DNA of 8,921 nt from Pseudomonadota bacterium (GCA_021808185.1 JAKBCB010000127.1:1-8921); one strand, 5' to 3'; shown: positions 1 to 5,815, counted from the first letter of the stretch. Numbers and translations: made by a program. The notes: generated by a model from the letters alone, not told the origin.

Positions 1-807
1 GTCCGGCGCCTGTTCGCGCGCACGCGCAAGGCCCTCGCGGGTCAGCGCCAGATAGCGCCGAAAGATCGCGATCGCCCGCGAGCGGTCCCATTTCTCGCCC
101 TGGGCCACGTTGCCCTGCACCAGCACCACCGCAACGCCGGGCGCGGGCGGCGGCGGGGCGGCGAGCCGCCACATCCCGAACCCGCCCCAGGCAACGACGC
201 CGGCGAGCCCGAGCGTCATGGCGCGACGGCCGAGCGCCGGCGTCGCGGCAACCAGGAGTGTCGCCAGCGTCAGCCCGTGCACGCCAACCCAGGCCGCCGA
301 CTGGATGAAGATGTCGCCAAACCCGCCGGGTACCGCCCAATCCGCACCCCAGGGGTTCCACGGAAATCCGGTGAAAATGAACTGACGCACGAGGTCGGTG
401 AGCACCCAGGCACCGGCAAGAACAAAAGCGCGGCGCCAGCCCGGCCGGGCGAGGCGGGCCACGCCACAGGCGACGGCGATGAACGGAGCCAGCACCAGGG
501 ACAGCGCCGGCACCGCGAGCGGCACCAGCCACCAGTAGCGCGCGGCCTCGATCAGAATGGCGTCCGTCAGCCAATACAGGCCGAGCAGGTGGTGCGCGAA
601 GCCGAACCAGAAGCCGCGCAGCAGCGCCGCGCGGAACGTCGGCGCCCCCCCGATCAGTGCCAGCAGCCCGGGCACCGCGAGCAACAGCACCGGCAGCACG
701 TGCAGTGGCGGCAGCGCCAGGGCCGACAGCAGGCCGAGCGCGGCCGCCGCGGCATGGGCACGCCAGCCCGCCAGGGCGGCGAGCCAGGAGAGCGGGGCTT
801 TCAGCAC
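1..807 (-). CDS. lnt: Apolipoprotein N-acyltransferase Lnt, N-terminal part (gene runs off the left edge)
   Basis: Lnt transfers an acyl chain from a phospholipid to the N-terminal cysteine of diacylated lipoproteins, the last step of lipoprotein maturation in the inner membrane. The visible 269 residues hold a hydrophobic N-terminal half with several membrane segments (roughly 20-50, 60-85, 91-115, 127-146, 169-189, 196-211). They include the Lnt-typical stretch FTGFPWNPWG at 144-153, just after LTDLVRQ. The nitrilase-like catalytic domain begins near 224 with VVLVQGNVAQGEKWD. The catalytic Glu, Lys and Cys known for the family would lie beyond the edge, so activity cannot be judged. I see no ATG in frame. 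The GTG at 807 overlaps the stop of the upstream dehydrogenase (GTGCTGA), which suggests translational coupling. The family is usually about 500 residues, so roughly half is present. Confidence 0.93.
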   Translation of the reverse strand, partial: MLKAPLSWLAALAGWRAHAAAAALGLLSALALPPLHVLPVLLLAVPGLLALIGGAPTFRAALLRGFWFGFAHHLLGLYWLTDAILIEAARYWWLVPLAVPALSLVLAPFIAVACGVARLARPGWRRAFVLAGAWVLTDLVRQFIFTGFPWNPWGADWAVPGGFGDIFIQSAAWVGVHGLTLATLLVAATPALGRRAMTLGLAGVVAWGGFGMWRLAAPPPPAPGVAVVLVQGNVAQGEKWDRSRAIAIFRRYLALTREGLARAREQAPD

Positions 808-1766
808 GCCGGAACGACGATCCGCTCCGGCGGGATGGTGCCCCCGGTCAGTGCCGCGGCGATGCACTCGGCGGCCATCACGCCCATCGCGGTCAGCGAG
901 TCCGGCGTCACCCCGGAGACATGCGGTGTCGCGAGCACACGCGGATGGGTCAGCAGCGGATGGTCGGGCGGCGGCGGTTCGGTGGCGAACACGTCCAGCG
1001 CCGCCCCCGCGATGTGGCCGGAGTTCAGGGCGGCCAACAGCGCATCCTCATCGACGATACCGCCACGCGCGGTGTTGATGACGAAGCCGCCCGTCGGCAT
1101 GGCGGCGAGCACGGCGGCGCCCACGCAGCCGCGTGTTTCCGGAGTCAGCGGGCAATGCACGGACAGCACGTCGCTGGCGGCGGCAAGCTCGAGCAGGGAG
1201 TCGGCGCGCGGCACCCCATCCGCCGCCTCGATCGGGCCGCGCGTGAAGGCGGCAACGCTGATGCCGAAGGGCCGCGCCAATGCCGCGACCGCGCGCGCGA
1301 TGGCCCCGAATCCCAGCAGTCCGAGGCGCAGCCCGGCAATATCCCGCCCGCTGGCGCCTGCCGCCCGCCACTCACCGGCCGCGACCGCCAGACCGAACGG
1401 TTTCAGCCCCTTGGCCAGCGCGAGCATGGCCGCCATCGAGTGTTCGGCGACGGCGCGGGTGTTGGAGCCGGGGGCGTTGGTGACGATGACGCCATGTGCG
1501 CGCGCGGCCACCAGATCGACCTCATCCACGCCCACGCCATGCCGCGCCACGATGCGCAATAGGGGCGAGCCTGCGATGGCGACCGCGTTCACCTGTCCCT
1601 GGCGCGACAGGATCGCATCCGCCCGCACGCGCGCGGCCAACTCGCCGAGCACGGCACCGGACGGGTATGGCCCGGTGTAGTGGATGGCGCAGCCGGCCTG
1701 TTCCAGCACCGCCACGGCGGCCGGCGCGAGGCGCGGGGCGGTCATGATGACGTTGAAGCGGGCCAT
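801..1766 (-). CDS. D-2-hydroxyacid dehydrogenase family protein (phosphoglycerate/glyoxylate reductase type)
   Basis: This 321-residue protein is a D-isomer-specific 2-hydroxyacid dehydrogenase, which interconverts a 2-keto acid and a D-2-hydroxy acid with a nicotinamide cofactor in the cytoplasm. The substrate-binding loop RHGVGVDEVD is at 75-84. The Rossmann motif is G152-F-G154-A-I-A157, with Ala in the last position. The catalytic residues are Arg234 (NTARGG), Glu263 (DVFATEP) and His282 (TPHVSG). There is no C-terminal ACT domain, so it is not a full-length regulated SerA. The second beta strand ends in AAFTRG (172-177) where NAD enzymes normally have Asp, which hints at NADP(H) use. 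The start is ATG 1766. Its Shine-Dalgarno GGAG (1776-1779) sits inside the stop region of olsB, only 6 bp upstream. It overlaps lnt by 7 bp. The substrate cannot be told; hydroxypyruvate or glyoxylate are guesses. Confidence 0.9.
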   Translation of the reverse strand: MARFNVIMTAPRLAPAAVAVLEQAGCAIHYTGPYPSGAVLGELAARVRADAILSRQGQVNAVAIAGSPLLRIVARHGVGVDEVDLVAARAHGVIVTNAPGSNTRAVAEHSMAAMLALAKGLKPFGLAVAAGEWRAAGASGRDIAGLRLGLLGFGAIARAVAALARPFGISVAAFTRGPIEAADGVPRADSLLELAAASDVLSVHCPLTPETRGCVGAAVLAAMPTGGFVINTARGGIVDEDALLAALNSGHIAGAALDVFATEPPPPDHPLLTHPRVLATPHVSGVTPDSLTAMGVMAAECIAAALTGGTIPPERIVVPAC

Positions 1767-1772
1767 CGCCGG

Positions 1773-2621
1773 CTACTCCAGGGCGTCCCGTACCTGGCGC
1801 TCGTAATGGCGGTAGTATTTGTCGGTGACGAGATCCGTCTTGACCACCACGGCAACGTCGGTGGTGTTGAACTGCGGGTCGATCACCGCGCCATCGCCGA
1901 CGAAGCCGCCGAGCCGGAGATAGCCTTTGATCAGGGGCGGCAGCGCCGCGAGCGCGCGTCTGGGGTCGAAGCTCGCCGGGTCCACCCGCCGCATGTCCAC
2001 GTAGCGGCTGGGCAGCGCGCGCGGGCGGATCGCCGGGGGGGCCAAGTGGTTGTGGTACAGATACGTCAGTTCGGTGGCGATCGCGTCCGGGTCGGTGCCG
2101 GGCAGGCTGGCGCAGCCGAACATCAGGTCGATGCGGTGCAGAAACACGTAGGCGGCAATGCCCCGCCACAGCAACTGCATGGCCGCCCGGCCGCGATAGT
2201 CGGCATGCACGCAGGAACGGCCCAGCTCCATGACATTGCCGGGGAAGCCGATCACGGTGGAAATGTCGTACTCGTCGGCGGAGTAGAACCGGCCGATGCG
2301 CGCGGCGGCGGCCTGGCGGATCAGCCGGTAGGTGCCGACGACTCCCTCCGGCCCCGGCCCGATGGCGTGGTCCAACACCAGCAGATGGTCGGCCACCGCG
2401 TCGAACTCGTCGCGGTCGCGGTGGCTGGCGGCGGCGTCCTCGCCCGGCCGCGCGCCCATCTCCTCGTAGAAAACGCGATAGCGCAGCGCCTGCGCCGCGT
2501 CGATCTCCTGCGGTGTGGCGGCGATGCGCACACCGAGATTGCCGCCGCGCAATTCGCCGAAGCCGGAGGTCAGGCCGCCATCCCCTGGCGCCGGCATGCC
2601 CACCGGATCGATCGCGGTCAT
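1773..2621 (-). CDS. olsB: L-ornithine N-alpha-acyltransferase OlsB-type (GNAT fold)
   Basis: OlsB attaches a 3-hydroxyacyl chain from acyl-ACP to ornithine, giving lyso-ornithine lipid, the first step in making the phosphorus-free membrane lipid ornithine lipid. Over 282 residues the family hallmarks appear in order: LRYRVFYEEMGA (46-57), DEFDAVADHLLVLD (71-84), VVGTYRL (94-100), MELGRSCVHADYR (131-143), LLWRGIAAYV (150-159), FGCASLPGTDP (168-178), and PPLIKGYLRLGG followed by FNTTDVAVVV near 228-260. The start is ATG 2621, which overlaps the fur stop as ATGA, with GGAG about 7 nt upstream; coupling to fur is likely. The second enzyme of the pathway, the OlsA acyltransferase, is not next to it here; a dehydrogenase gene follows instead. 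A more distant GNAT or N-acyl amino acid synthase role is possible but less likely given the full motif set. Confidence 0.85.
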   Translation of the reverse strand: MTAIDPVGMPAPGDGGLTSGFGELRGGNLGVRIAATPQEIDAAQALRYRVFYEEMGARPGEDAAASHRDRDEFDAVADHLLVLDHAIGPGPEGVVGTYRLIRQAAAARIGRFYSADEYDISTVIGFPGNVMELGRSCVHADYRGRAAMQLLWRGIAAYVFLHRIDLMFGCASLPGTDPDAIATELTYLYHNHLAPPAIRPRALPSRYVDMRRVDPASFDPRRALAALPPLIKGYLRLGGFVGDGAVIDPQFNTTDVAVVVKTDLVTDKYYRHYERQVRDALE

Positions 2622-3088
2622 CGGGTCACTCCGGCCCGGCGGTGGCCCTTGGGCGCTTCGGCGGCGGCTGGCGCCGAAGCGGTCTCGCGGCGGCGGCCGA
2701 ACAGTTCCAGCCGGTGCGACACCAGATCGAACCCGAGCCTTGCCGCGATCGCGGCCAAGACGCGCTCATGCTCGGCGTCCTCGAATTCGATCACGCGCCC
2801 GCTCTCCACGTCGATGAGGTGATGATGATGGCCATGCTCGCTCGGCTCGTAGCGCGCGCGCCCACCGCCGAAATCGCGGCGTTCGAGAATGCCTTTTTCT
2901 TCGAGCAGCCGCACGGTGCGATAGACGGTGGCGATGGAGATACGGCTGTCGAGGGCCGCGGCCCGCCGGTACAACTCCTCCACATCGGGATGGTCGCCGG
3001 TCTCCGACAGCACGCGGGCGATGACGCGGCGCTGGCCGGTCATCTTCAATCCCCGTTCGACGCAGAGGCGTTCGATGCGGCTTTCCAT
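2618..3088 (-). CDS. fur: Ferric uptake regulator family transcription factor (Fur/Mur)
   Basis: This is a metal-responsive dimeric DNA-binding repressor of 156 residues. The winged-helix recognition region ISIATVYRTVRLLEEKGIL lies at 50-68. Numbering matches E. coli Fur closely: regulatory-site ligands H33, E81, H88 and H90 are present, and so are H87, E108 and H125 of the second site. Position 89, Asp in E. coli, is His, giving four consecutive histidines (87-90). The CxxC pairs that bind structural zinc in many Fur proteins are absent; the only Cys is at position 9. The C-terminal tail (135-156) is rich in Ala, Pro and basic residues. The reading frame overlaps olsB by 4 bp, so metal status may be tied to ornithine lipid synthesis. 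In alphaproteobacteria this family may sense iron (Fur) or manganese (Mur), and sequence alone does not separate them. Only a weak Shine-Dalgarno (GGGAA) precedes the ATG. Confidence 0.93.
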   Translation of the reverse strand: MESRIERLCVERGLKMTGQRRVIARVLSETGDHPDVEELYRRAAALDSRISIATVYRTVRLLEEKGILERRDFGGGRARYEPSEHGHHHHLIDVESGRVIEFEDAEHERVLAAIAARLGFDLVSHRLELFGRRRETASAPAAAEAPKGHRRAGVTR

Positions 3089-3105
3089 CCTGTTCCCAGC
3101 GATCC

Positions 3106-3120
3106 GGGGCGGATCGCCCC
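3106..3120. repeat. Short inverted repeat upstream of fur
   Basis: GGGGCG at 3106-3111 and CGCCCC at 3115-3120 are perfect complements around a 3-nt spacer. The same bases also form a GATCC/GGATC dyad (3101-3105 and 3111-3115). It lies 18-32 bp upstream of the fur ATG, so it would be in the fur leader if the promoter proposed further upstream is used. It is very similar to the palindrome at 3263-3276. It could be an operator or an RNA hairpin near the ribosome binding site. Confidence 0.5.
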
Positions 3121-3194
3121 CCGGCCCAGATCAACCTCGCGAGCCGCCCCCGGGCCAAGGGCCGGCCCCGGCACGACGACAGGCGCGGATGGAG

Positions 3195-3222
3195 GTTACA
3201 TGGGGCGGGCGGCGGGTGGCAA
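3195..3222 (-). promoter_or_regulatory. Candidate fur promoter
   Basis: Read on the minus strand, TTGCCA (3217-3222) and TGTAAC (3195-3200) are spaced by 16 bp, a fair match to a housekeeping-sigma promoter. It would give a leader of about 100 nt before fur. The -35 element lies inside the hairpin at 3207-3240, so this call is tentative. Confidence 0.3.
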
Positions 3223-3240
3223 ACCGGCCAGCCGCCGCCC
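3207..3240. terminator. Strong hairpin downstream of mucR, terminator-like without a T tract
   Basis: GGGCGGCGG (3207-3215) is the exact reverse complement of CCGCCGCCC (3232-3240). Inside, TGGC (3217-3220) pairs with GCCA (3227-3230) around a 6-nt loop. The result is a 13-bp stem with a single mismatch (3216/3231). It lies 36-69 nt past the mucR stop codon, where a terminator is expected. No T run follows on either strand, so it may be a GC-type or Rho-assisted terminator, or an mRNA-stabilising structure. Confidence 0.5.
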
Positions 3241-3258
3241 TGGGTCCGTGGCGAAGGG

Positions 3259-3280
3259 AGTGGGGGCGATCGCCCCTACT
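3259..3280. repeat. Palindrome overlapping the mucR stop codon
   Basis: Positions 3263-3276 form a perfect 14-bp palindrome (GGGGCGATCGCCCC). With one G/T mismatch the symmetry extends to 3259-3280. Its right arm enters the mucR stop codon (TAG, 3276-3278). It contains the GCGATCGC core. In mucR mRNA it would make a small stem closing on GATC, possibly a first terminator or 3'-end-protecting hairpin. It could also be a protein binding site. Confidence 0.55.
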
Positions 3281-3686
3281 TGCGGCCGCGCGGCTTGGTG
3301 CCGAGGCCAATCTTCTTGGCCAGCGACGAGCGATGGCGGGCGTAATTCGGCGCCACCATGGGGTAGTCCTGTGGCAGGCCCCAACGCTCGCGGTATTGCT
3401 CCGGCGTCATGTTGTAGGCGGTCTTCAGATGCCGCTTGAGCATCTTCAGTTTCTTGCCGTCCTCCAGACAGACGATGTGGTCCGGAAAAACGGACTTCTT
3501 GACCGGGACCGCCGGCTGCGGCTTGTCCGGCGCCGAAGGCTCCTTGCCGACGCCCGAGAGCGTCCGATAGACGTCCTGGATCAACGCAGGCAGCGCATCG
3601 GGAGTGACAGAGTTGTTCGAGACGTGGGCCGAGACGATCTGGGCGGTCAACGCGAGCACATCAGGCTGTTGCGAAATGTCGTTCAT
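3276..3686 (-). CDS. mucR: MucR/Ros family zinc-finger-like transcriptional regulator
   Basis: MucR/Ros proteins are alphaproteobacterial DNA-binding proteins that silence or tune many genes (exopolysaccharide, virulence, cell cycle) by binding AT-rich DNA. This one has 136 residues, normal for the family. An N-terminal oligomerisation-type region (1-45) and a proline-rich linker (50-62) precede the DNA-binding domain, with FPDHIVCLEDGKKLKMLKRH (67-86) and then MTPEQYRERWGLP and YPMVAPNYA (93-116). The tail GLGTKPRGRK is basic. The finger has Cys73, Asp76 and His86, but the positions used for the last zinc ligand in Ros are Ala90 and Tyr91. I chose the second of two adjacent ATGs (3686) because AGGGAG lies 4 nt before it but only 1 nt before the ATG at 3689. 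It diverges from the TusA-like gene across 93 bp. Confidence 0.93.
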   Translation of the reverse strand: MNDISQQPDVLALTAQIVSAHVSNNSVTPDALPALIQDVYRTLSGVGKEPSAPDKPQPAVPVKKSVFPDHIVCLEDGKKLKMLKRHLKTAYNMTPEQYRERWGLPQDYPMVAPNYARHRSSLAKKIGLGTKPRGRK

Positions 3687-3718
3687 CATACTCCCTTTCA
3701 GTCCGCAGGACTTGCGCC

Positions 3719-3747
3719 ATATAGGTGCGGCCTGCTGAGTTTCGCAA
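3719..3747 (-). promoter_or_regulatory. Candidate mucR promoter
   Basis: Read on the minus strand, TTGCGA (3742-3747) and CTATAT (3719-3724) are separated by exactly 17 bp. They stand about 33 bp upstream of the mucR start, giving a short leader that ends in a good AGGGAG ribosome site. The 93-bp intergenic stretch is visibly richer in A and T than its surroundings. That would also suit autoregulation by MucR, which is known in the family but not shown here. Confidence 0.5.
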
Positions 3748-3779
3748 CGGATATTTCGTCGGAAAGCAACTGTCCAGTC

Positions 3780-4049
3780 ATGGCAAAGACGAGTGCCACC
3801 CCCGCGTCCACCGCTGATCGCAACCCGGACCGCACGCTCGACATTACCGGTCTGGTCTGCCCGATGACATTCGTTCGCACACGGCTCGCGCTTGACTGCA
3901 TGGCGAGCGGGCAGACCTTGCTCGTATTGCTGCGCGGTGAGGAGCCACGCCGGAATGTTCCCGCCACCGCCACCGCACAGGGCCATCAGGTCTTGGCGCA
4001 GGAGGACGCGGCGGACGGCATTACTCGGCTATGGCTGCGGCGGGCGTGA
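3780..4049 (+). CDS. TusA/SirA-like sulfurtransferase family protein
   Basis: TusA-fold proteins carry sulfur as a persulfide on a conserved cysteine and pass it on for tRNA thiolation, cofactor synthesis or sulfur metabolism. This 89-residue protein shows the family start LDITGLVCPMTFVRTRLAL at 20-38, with the putative active cysteine at 27. It then has GQTLLVLLRGEEPRRNVP (44-61), and ends in alternating hydrophobic residues (ITRLWLRRA). The usual CPxP signature reads CPMT, so the second proline is missing. The start ATG 3780 is the only sensible one, since a longer upstream frame has no TusA similarity. No strong Shine-Dalgarno is seen, only GGAAAG 13 nt upstream. It is transcribed away from mucR, and its last 29 bp overlap the end of rimI on the opposite strand. 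A role different from E. coli TusA is likely. Confidence 0.82.
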   Translation: MAKTSATPASTADRNPDRTLDITGLVCPMTFVRTRLALDCMASGQTLLVLLRGEEPRRNVPATATAQGHQVLAQEDAADGITRLWLRRA

Positions 4050-4476
4050 GCTTTCGCGTAAACACCAGCGCGTCCGAGCCATCCGCGTAGTAGCGCGGCC
4101 GGCGCCCTACCCGCGTATAACCCGCCGCTTCGTACAGCGCTCGGGCCGCCAGATTGCCGGTCGCCACCTCCAGGAACATCTTGCGCGCGCCGTGCGCTTG
4201 TGCCCGCGCTTCCGCCGCGCGCAGCAGCGCCGCCCCAAGCCCCGCGCGACGGGCGGCCGGAACCACGGCAAGGGTCAGGATCTCCGCCTCGTCCGCGGCA
4301 CAGCGCGCGAGCACCATCCCCTCGGCTCCGGCGAGCGCGCCGAACACGCCGGGCAGCGCAAGCTGCGTCGCGAAGGTTGCCGCGGCCCAGCGCTCGGCGG
4401 GCGGAAAGGCACTGGCGTGCAGCGCCGCCATCGCCTCGGCGTGCGCGGGCGTGGCCTCCGCCAGATCGCGGCTCAT
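4021..4476 (-). CDS. rimI: RimI-type N-alpha-acetyltransferase (GNAT)
   Basis: RimI acetylates the N-terminal alanine of ribosomal protein S18 using acetyl-CoA. The 151-residue protein has the GNAT acetyl-CoA loop R76-R-A-G79-L-G81 after the strand EILTLAVVP (65-73). The RimI-like FLEVATGNLAARALYEAAGY lies at 101-120. Glu103 and Tyr115, the residues with catalytic roles in the characterised Salmonella enzyme, are at the same numbers here. It overlaps the end of tsaB by 4 bp (ATGA), the usual tsaB-rimI pairing, so the ATG at 4476 is well supported. Its stop codon lies inside the 3' end of the convergent TusA-like gene, and no terminator is evident between them. Acetylation of other proteins is possible. 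Confidence 0.9.
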   Translation of the reverse strand: MSRDLAEATPAHAEAMAALHASAFPPAERWAAATFATQLALPGVFGALAGAEGMVLARCAADEAEILTLAVVPAARRAGLGAALLRAAEARAQAHGARKMFLEVATGNLAARALYEAAGYTRVGRRPRYYADGSDALVFTRKLTPAAAIAE

Positions 4477-5141
4477 GTCAGCGATGCCGCCGGCGCTGGC
4501 CGCAAGCCGCCGGCCGGGAGCTTTGCTTCGGGCGGGTCGATATACAGCGGTTGCGCCGGCAGCGGTGGCAACAGGCCGGTGAGCCGCCGGGCCGCGACCC
4601 GTGCCACGTCGGCCGCGCGTGGCAGCCTTGCATCGGTGAGCCAGACATCGGCGCCGCGCGCGGCCAGCCGTGCCGCGACCGTGATGGCGGCATCGCCGGT
4701 CACCGCCACCGGCCCCGATGCCTTGGGTAGCGCGTCGAGCGGGACCGGGCGCGGACCGTTCCCGGTGTCGAGAAAAATGCGCCCGCGCCGGCTGTCGATG
4801 GCGCACCAATGCGCCCGCGCGCCGATATTCGGCACCGCCTGCGCCAAAGCCTCCGCGACGGTCACGCCGACCAGGGGCCGGCCCACCGCCAGCGCGATGC
4901 CGTGCGCGAGCGCGAGTGCCGCCCGCAGCCCGGTGAAGCTGCCCGGGCCGACGGTGACCGCGACGGCATCGAGATCCGTCGCGGACACGGCGGCCTGGGC
5001 CAGCACGCTGGCGACCATCGGTGCAAGTGCCGCCGCCTGTCCGCGCTCGGCCACCATGGCGTGCTCGGCGATCACGAGATCGTCGCGCATCACGGCGGCC
5101 GAGGCGCGCGCCAGGGCGGCATCCAGGGAGAGCAGCAACAT
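4473..5141 (-). CDS. tsaB: tRNA threonylcarbamoyladenosine biosynthesis protein TsaB
   Basis: TsaB is the scaffold partner that dimerises with TsaD and recruits TsaE in making the universal t6A37 modification of ANN-decoding tRNAs. The 222-residue protein begins with the ASKHA-fold strand LLLSLDAALARASAAV (2-17). It carries the strongly conserved VGPGSFTGLR (64-73) that forms the dimer interface region, then LALAHGIALAVGRPLVGVT (76-94). The C-terminal PLYIDPPEAKLP (198-209) matches the family's YxRPPxA motif, with Asp202 in place of the usual Arg. ATG 5141 matches the family's usual N-terminus. The Shine-Dalgarno GGAGG lies rather far upstream (about 13 nt). It is followed by rimI with a 4-bp overlap and preceded by the nitroreductase gene 45 bp upstream, so all may share a transcript from nfu onward. 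Confidence 0.92.
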   Translation of the reverse strand: MLLLSLDAALARASAAVMRDDLVIAEHAMVAERGQAAALAPMVASVLAQAAVSATDLDAVAVTVGPGSFTGLRAALALAHGIALAVGRPLVGVTVAEALAQAVPNIGARAHWCAIDSRRGRIFLDTGNGPRPVPLDALPKASGPVAVTGDAAITVAARLAARGADVWLTDARLPRAADVARVAARRLTGLLPPLPAQPLYIDPPEAKLPAGGLRPAPAASLT

Positions 5142-5186
5142 ACGCCGCAGACTACCTCCGCCGCGCCGATACCCGGAAGCGACCGT

Positions 5187-5771
5187 TCAGACGATCTCGC
5201 AGGCCTCGGCGAACTCGAAGCGCGGGCTGCGGGCGAACAGCTTGGCCGCGTCGCCGTGGCCAAGATTGATCAGGAAGTTGGACTTCCAGCCATGCCCGGC
5301 CAGGAACGCCTCGTCCACCTTCGCCTTGTCGAAGCCGGACATCGGGCCGGTGTCGATGCCGAGCGCGCGCGCGGCGATAATGAAATAGGCGCCTTGCAGC
5401 GTGGAGTTGCGGAACGCCGTCTCCTCCGCCAGGGCCTCGCTGCTGACGAACCAGGCGCGGGCGTCGGCGTGGGGGAACAGCTTCGGCAAGTGGTCGTAGA
5501 ACCTGGGATCGTAGGCCACGATCGCCGTCACCGGCGCGGACATGGTCTTGGCCAGATTTCCGGCCGAAAGCGCCGGCTTCAGCTTTTCCTTCGCCTCCGG
5601 CGTGCGGACGAACACGAAGCGCGCGGGCGAACAGTTGGCCGAGGTCGGGCCGAACTTCATCAGGTCGAAAATCGCGTGCAGGTCCGCGTCCGTCACCGGC
5701 TGATCCAGCCAGCCGTTATGGGTACGCGCCTCGCGGAACAGCGCATCGAGCGCGCTGGCGTCGAGCGTCAT
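5187..5771 (-). CDS. RutE/HadB-like nitroreductase family NAD(P)H oxidoreductase
   Basis: This 194-residue FMN-fold nitroreductase resembles E. coli RutE, a probable malonic semialdehyde reductase. The resemblance covers nearly the full length (RutE is about the same size). Family blocks are EARTHNGWLDQPVTD (14-28), KFGPTSANCSPARFVFV (39-55), APVTAIVAYD (79-88), LPKLFPH (95-101), ALAEETAFRNSTLQGAYFII (113-132), GPMSGFD (142-148) and WKSNFLINLGHGD (162-174). The basic and polar residues near the N-terminus (R15, H18, N19) are where the family binds FMN phosphate. No other pyrimidine-degradation (rut) gene is present, so the substrate is open: an aldehyde, quinone or nitro compound are possible. 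Start ATG 5771 has GAGG 6 nt upstream. It sits between nfu and tsaB, an odd place for a detoxification or redox enzyme. Confidence 0.88.
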   Translation of the reverse strand: MTLDASALDALFREARTHNGWLDQPVTDADLHAIFDLMKFGPTSANCSPARFVFVRTPEAKEKLKPALSAGNLAKTMSAPVTAIVAYDPRFYDHLPKLFPHADARAWFVSSEALAEETAFRNSTLQGAYFIIAARALGIDTGPMSGFDKAKVDEAFLAGHGWKSNFLINLGHGDAAKLFARSPRFEFAEACEIV

Positions 5772-5798
5772 GGGAGCCTCTTTTGTTTGATGCTGAAC

Positions 5799-5815
5799 AG
5801 TGATGCCGTGTCACT
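5799..5815. promoter_or_regulatory. Operator-like dyad upstream of the nitroreductase gene
   Basis: AGTGA (5799-5803) and TCACT (5811-5815) are perfect inverted half-sites with a 7-bp spacer, centred 36 bp upstream of the nitroreductase start codon. The spacing suits a dimeric repressor, but no regulator can be named and a chance match is possible. Confidence 0.3.

Larger units (their letters stand above)
3089..3275. other. 187-bp mucR-fur intergenic region
   Basis: This gap lies downstream of mucR and upstream of fur, both on the minus strand. It holds no credible small gene. It contains a palindrome touching the mucR stop (3263-3276), a strong 34-nt hairpin (3207-3240), a candidate fur promoter, and a short GGGGCG/CGCCCC inverted repeat (3106-3120) 18 bp before the fur start codon. 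The structures suggest that mucR and fur are separate transcription units. Confidence 0.6.

Noticed and set aside
277..1680. A 467-codon plus-strand frame opposite lnt and the dehydrogenase
   Set aside because: The sequence is repetitive Ala/Arg/Ser/Gln-rich with no family signature; the minus strand encodes Lnt and a dehydrogenase with intact motifs.
1680..2822. A 380-codon plus-strand frame opposite olsB and fur
   Set aside because: It mirrors the coding strand of two well-recognised genes, with low-complexity His/Gly/Arg-rich sequence.
3202..3219. G-rich run resembling a G-quadruplex
   Set aside because: The fourth G tract is only two bases long, and the bases are better explained by the hairpin at 3207-3240.
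2928..3779. N-terminal extension of the TusA-like frame
   Set aside because: The upstream part is antisense to fur and mucR and lacks any family resemblance; the TusA domain starts just after ATG 3780.
3687..3986. 100-residue N-terminal extension of MucR
   Set aside because: It is antisense to the TusA-like gene, and a strong ribosome site stands right before the short form's start.
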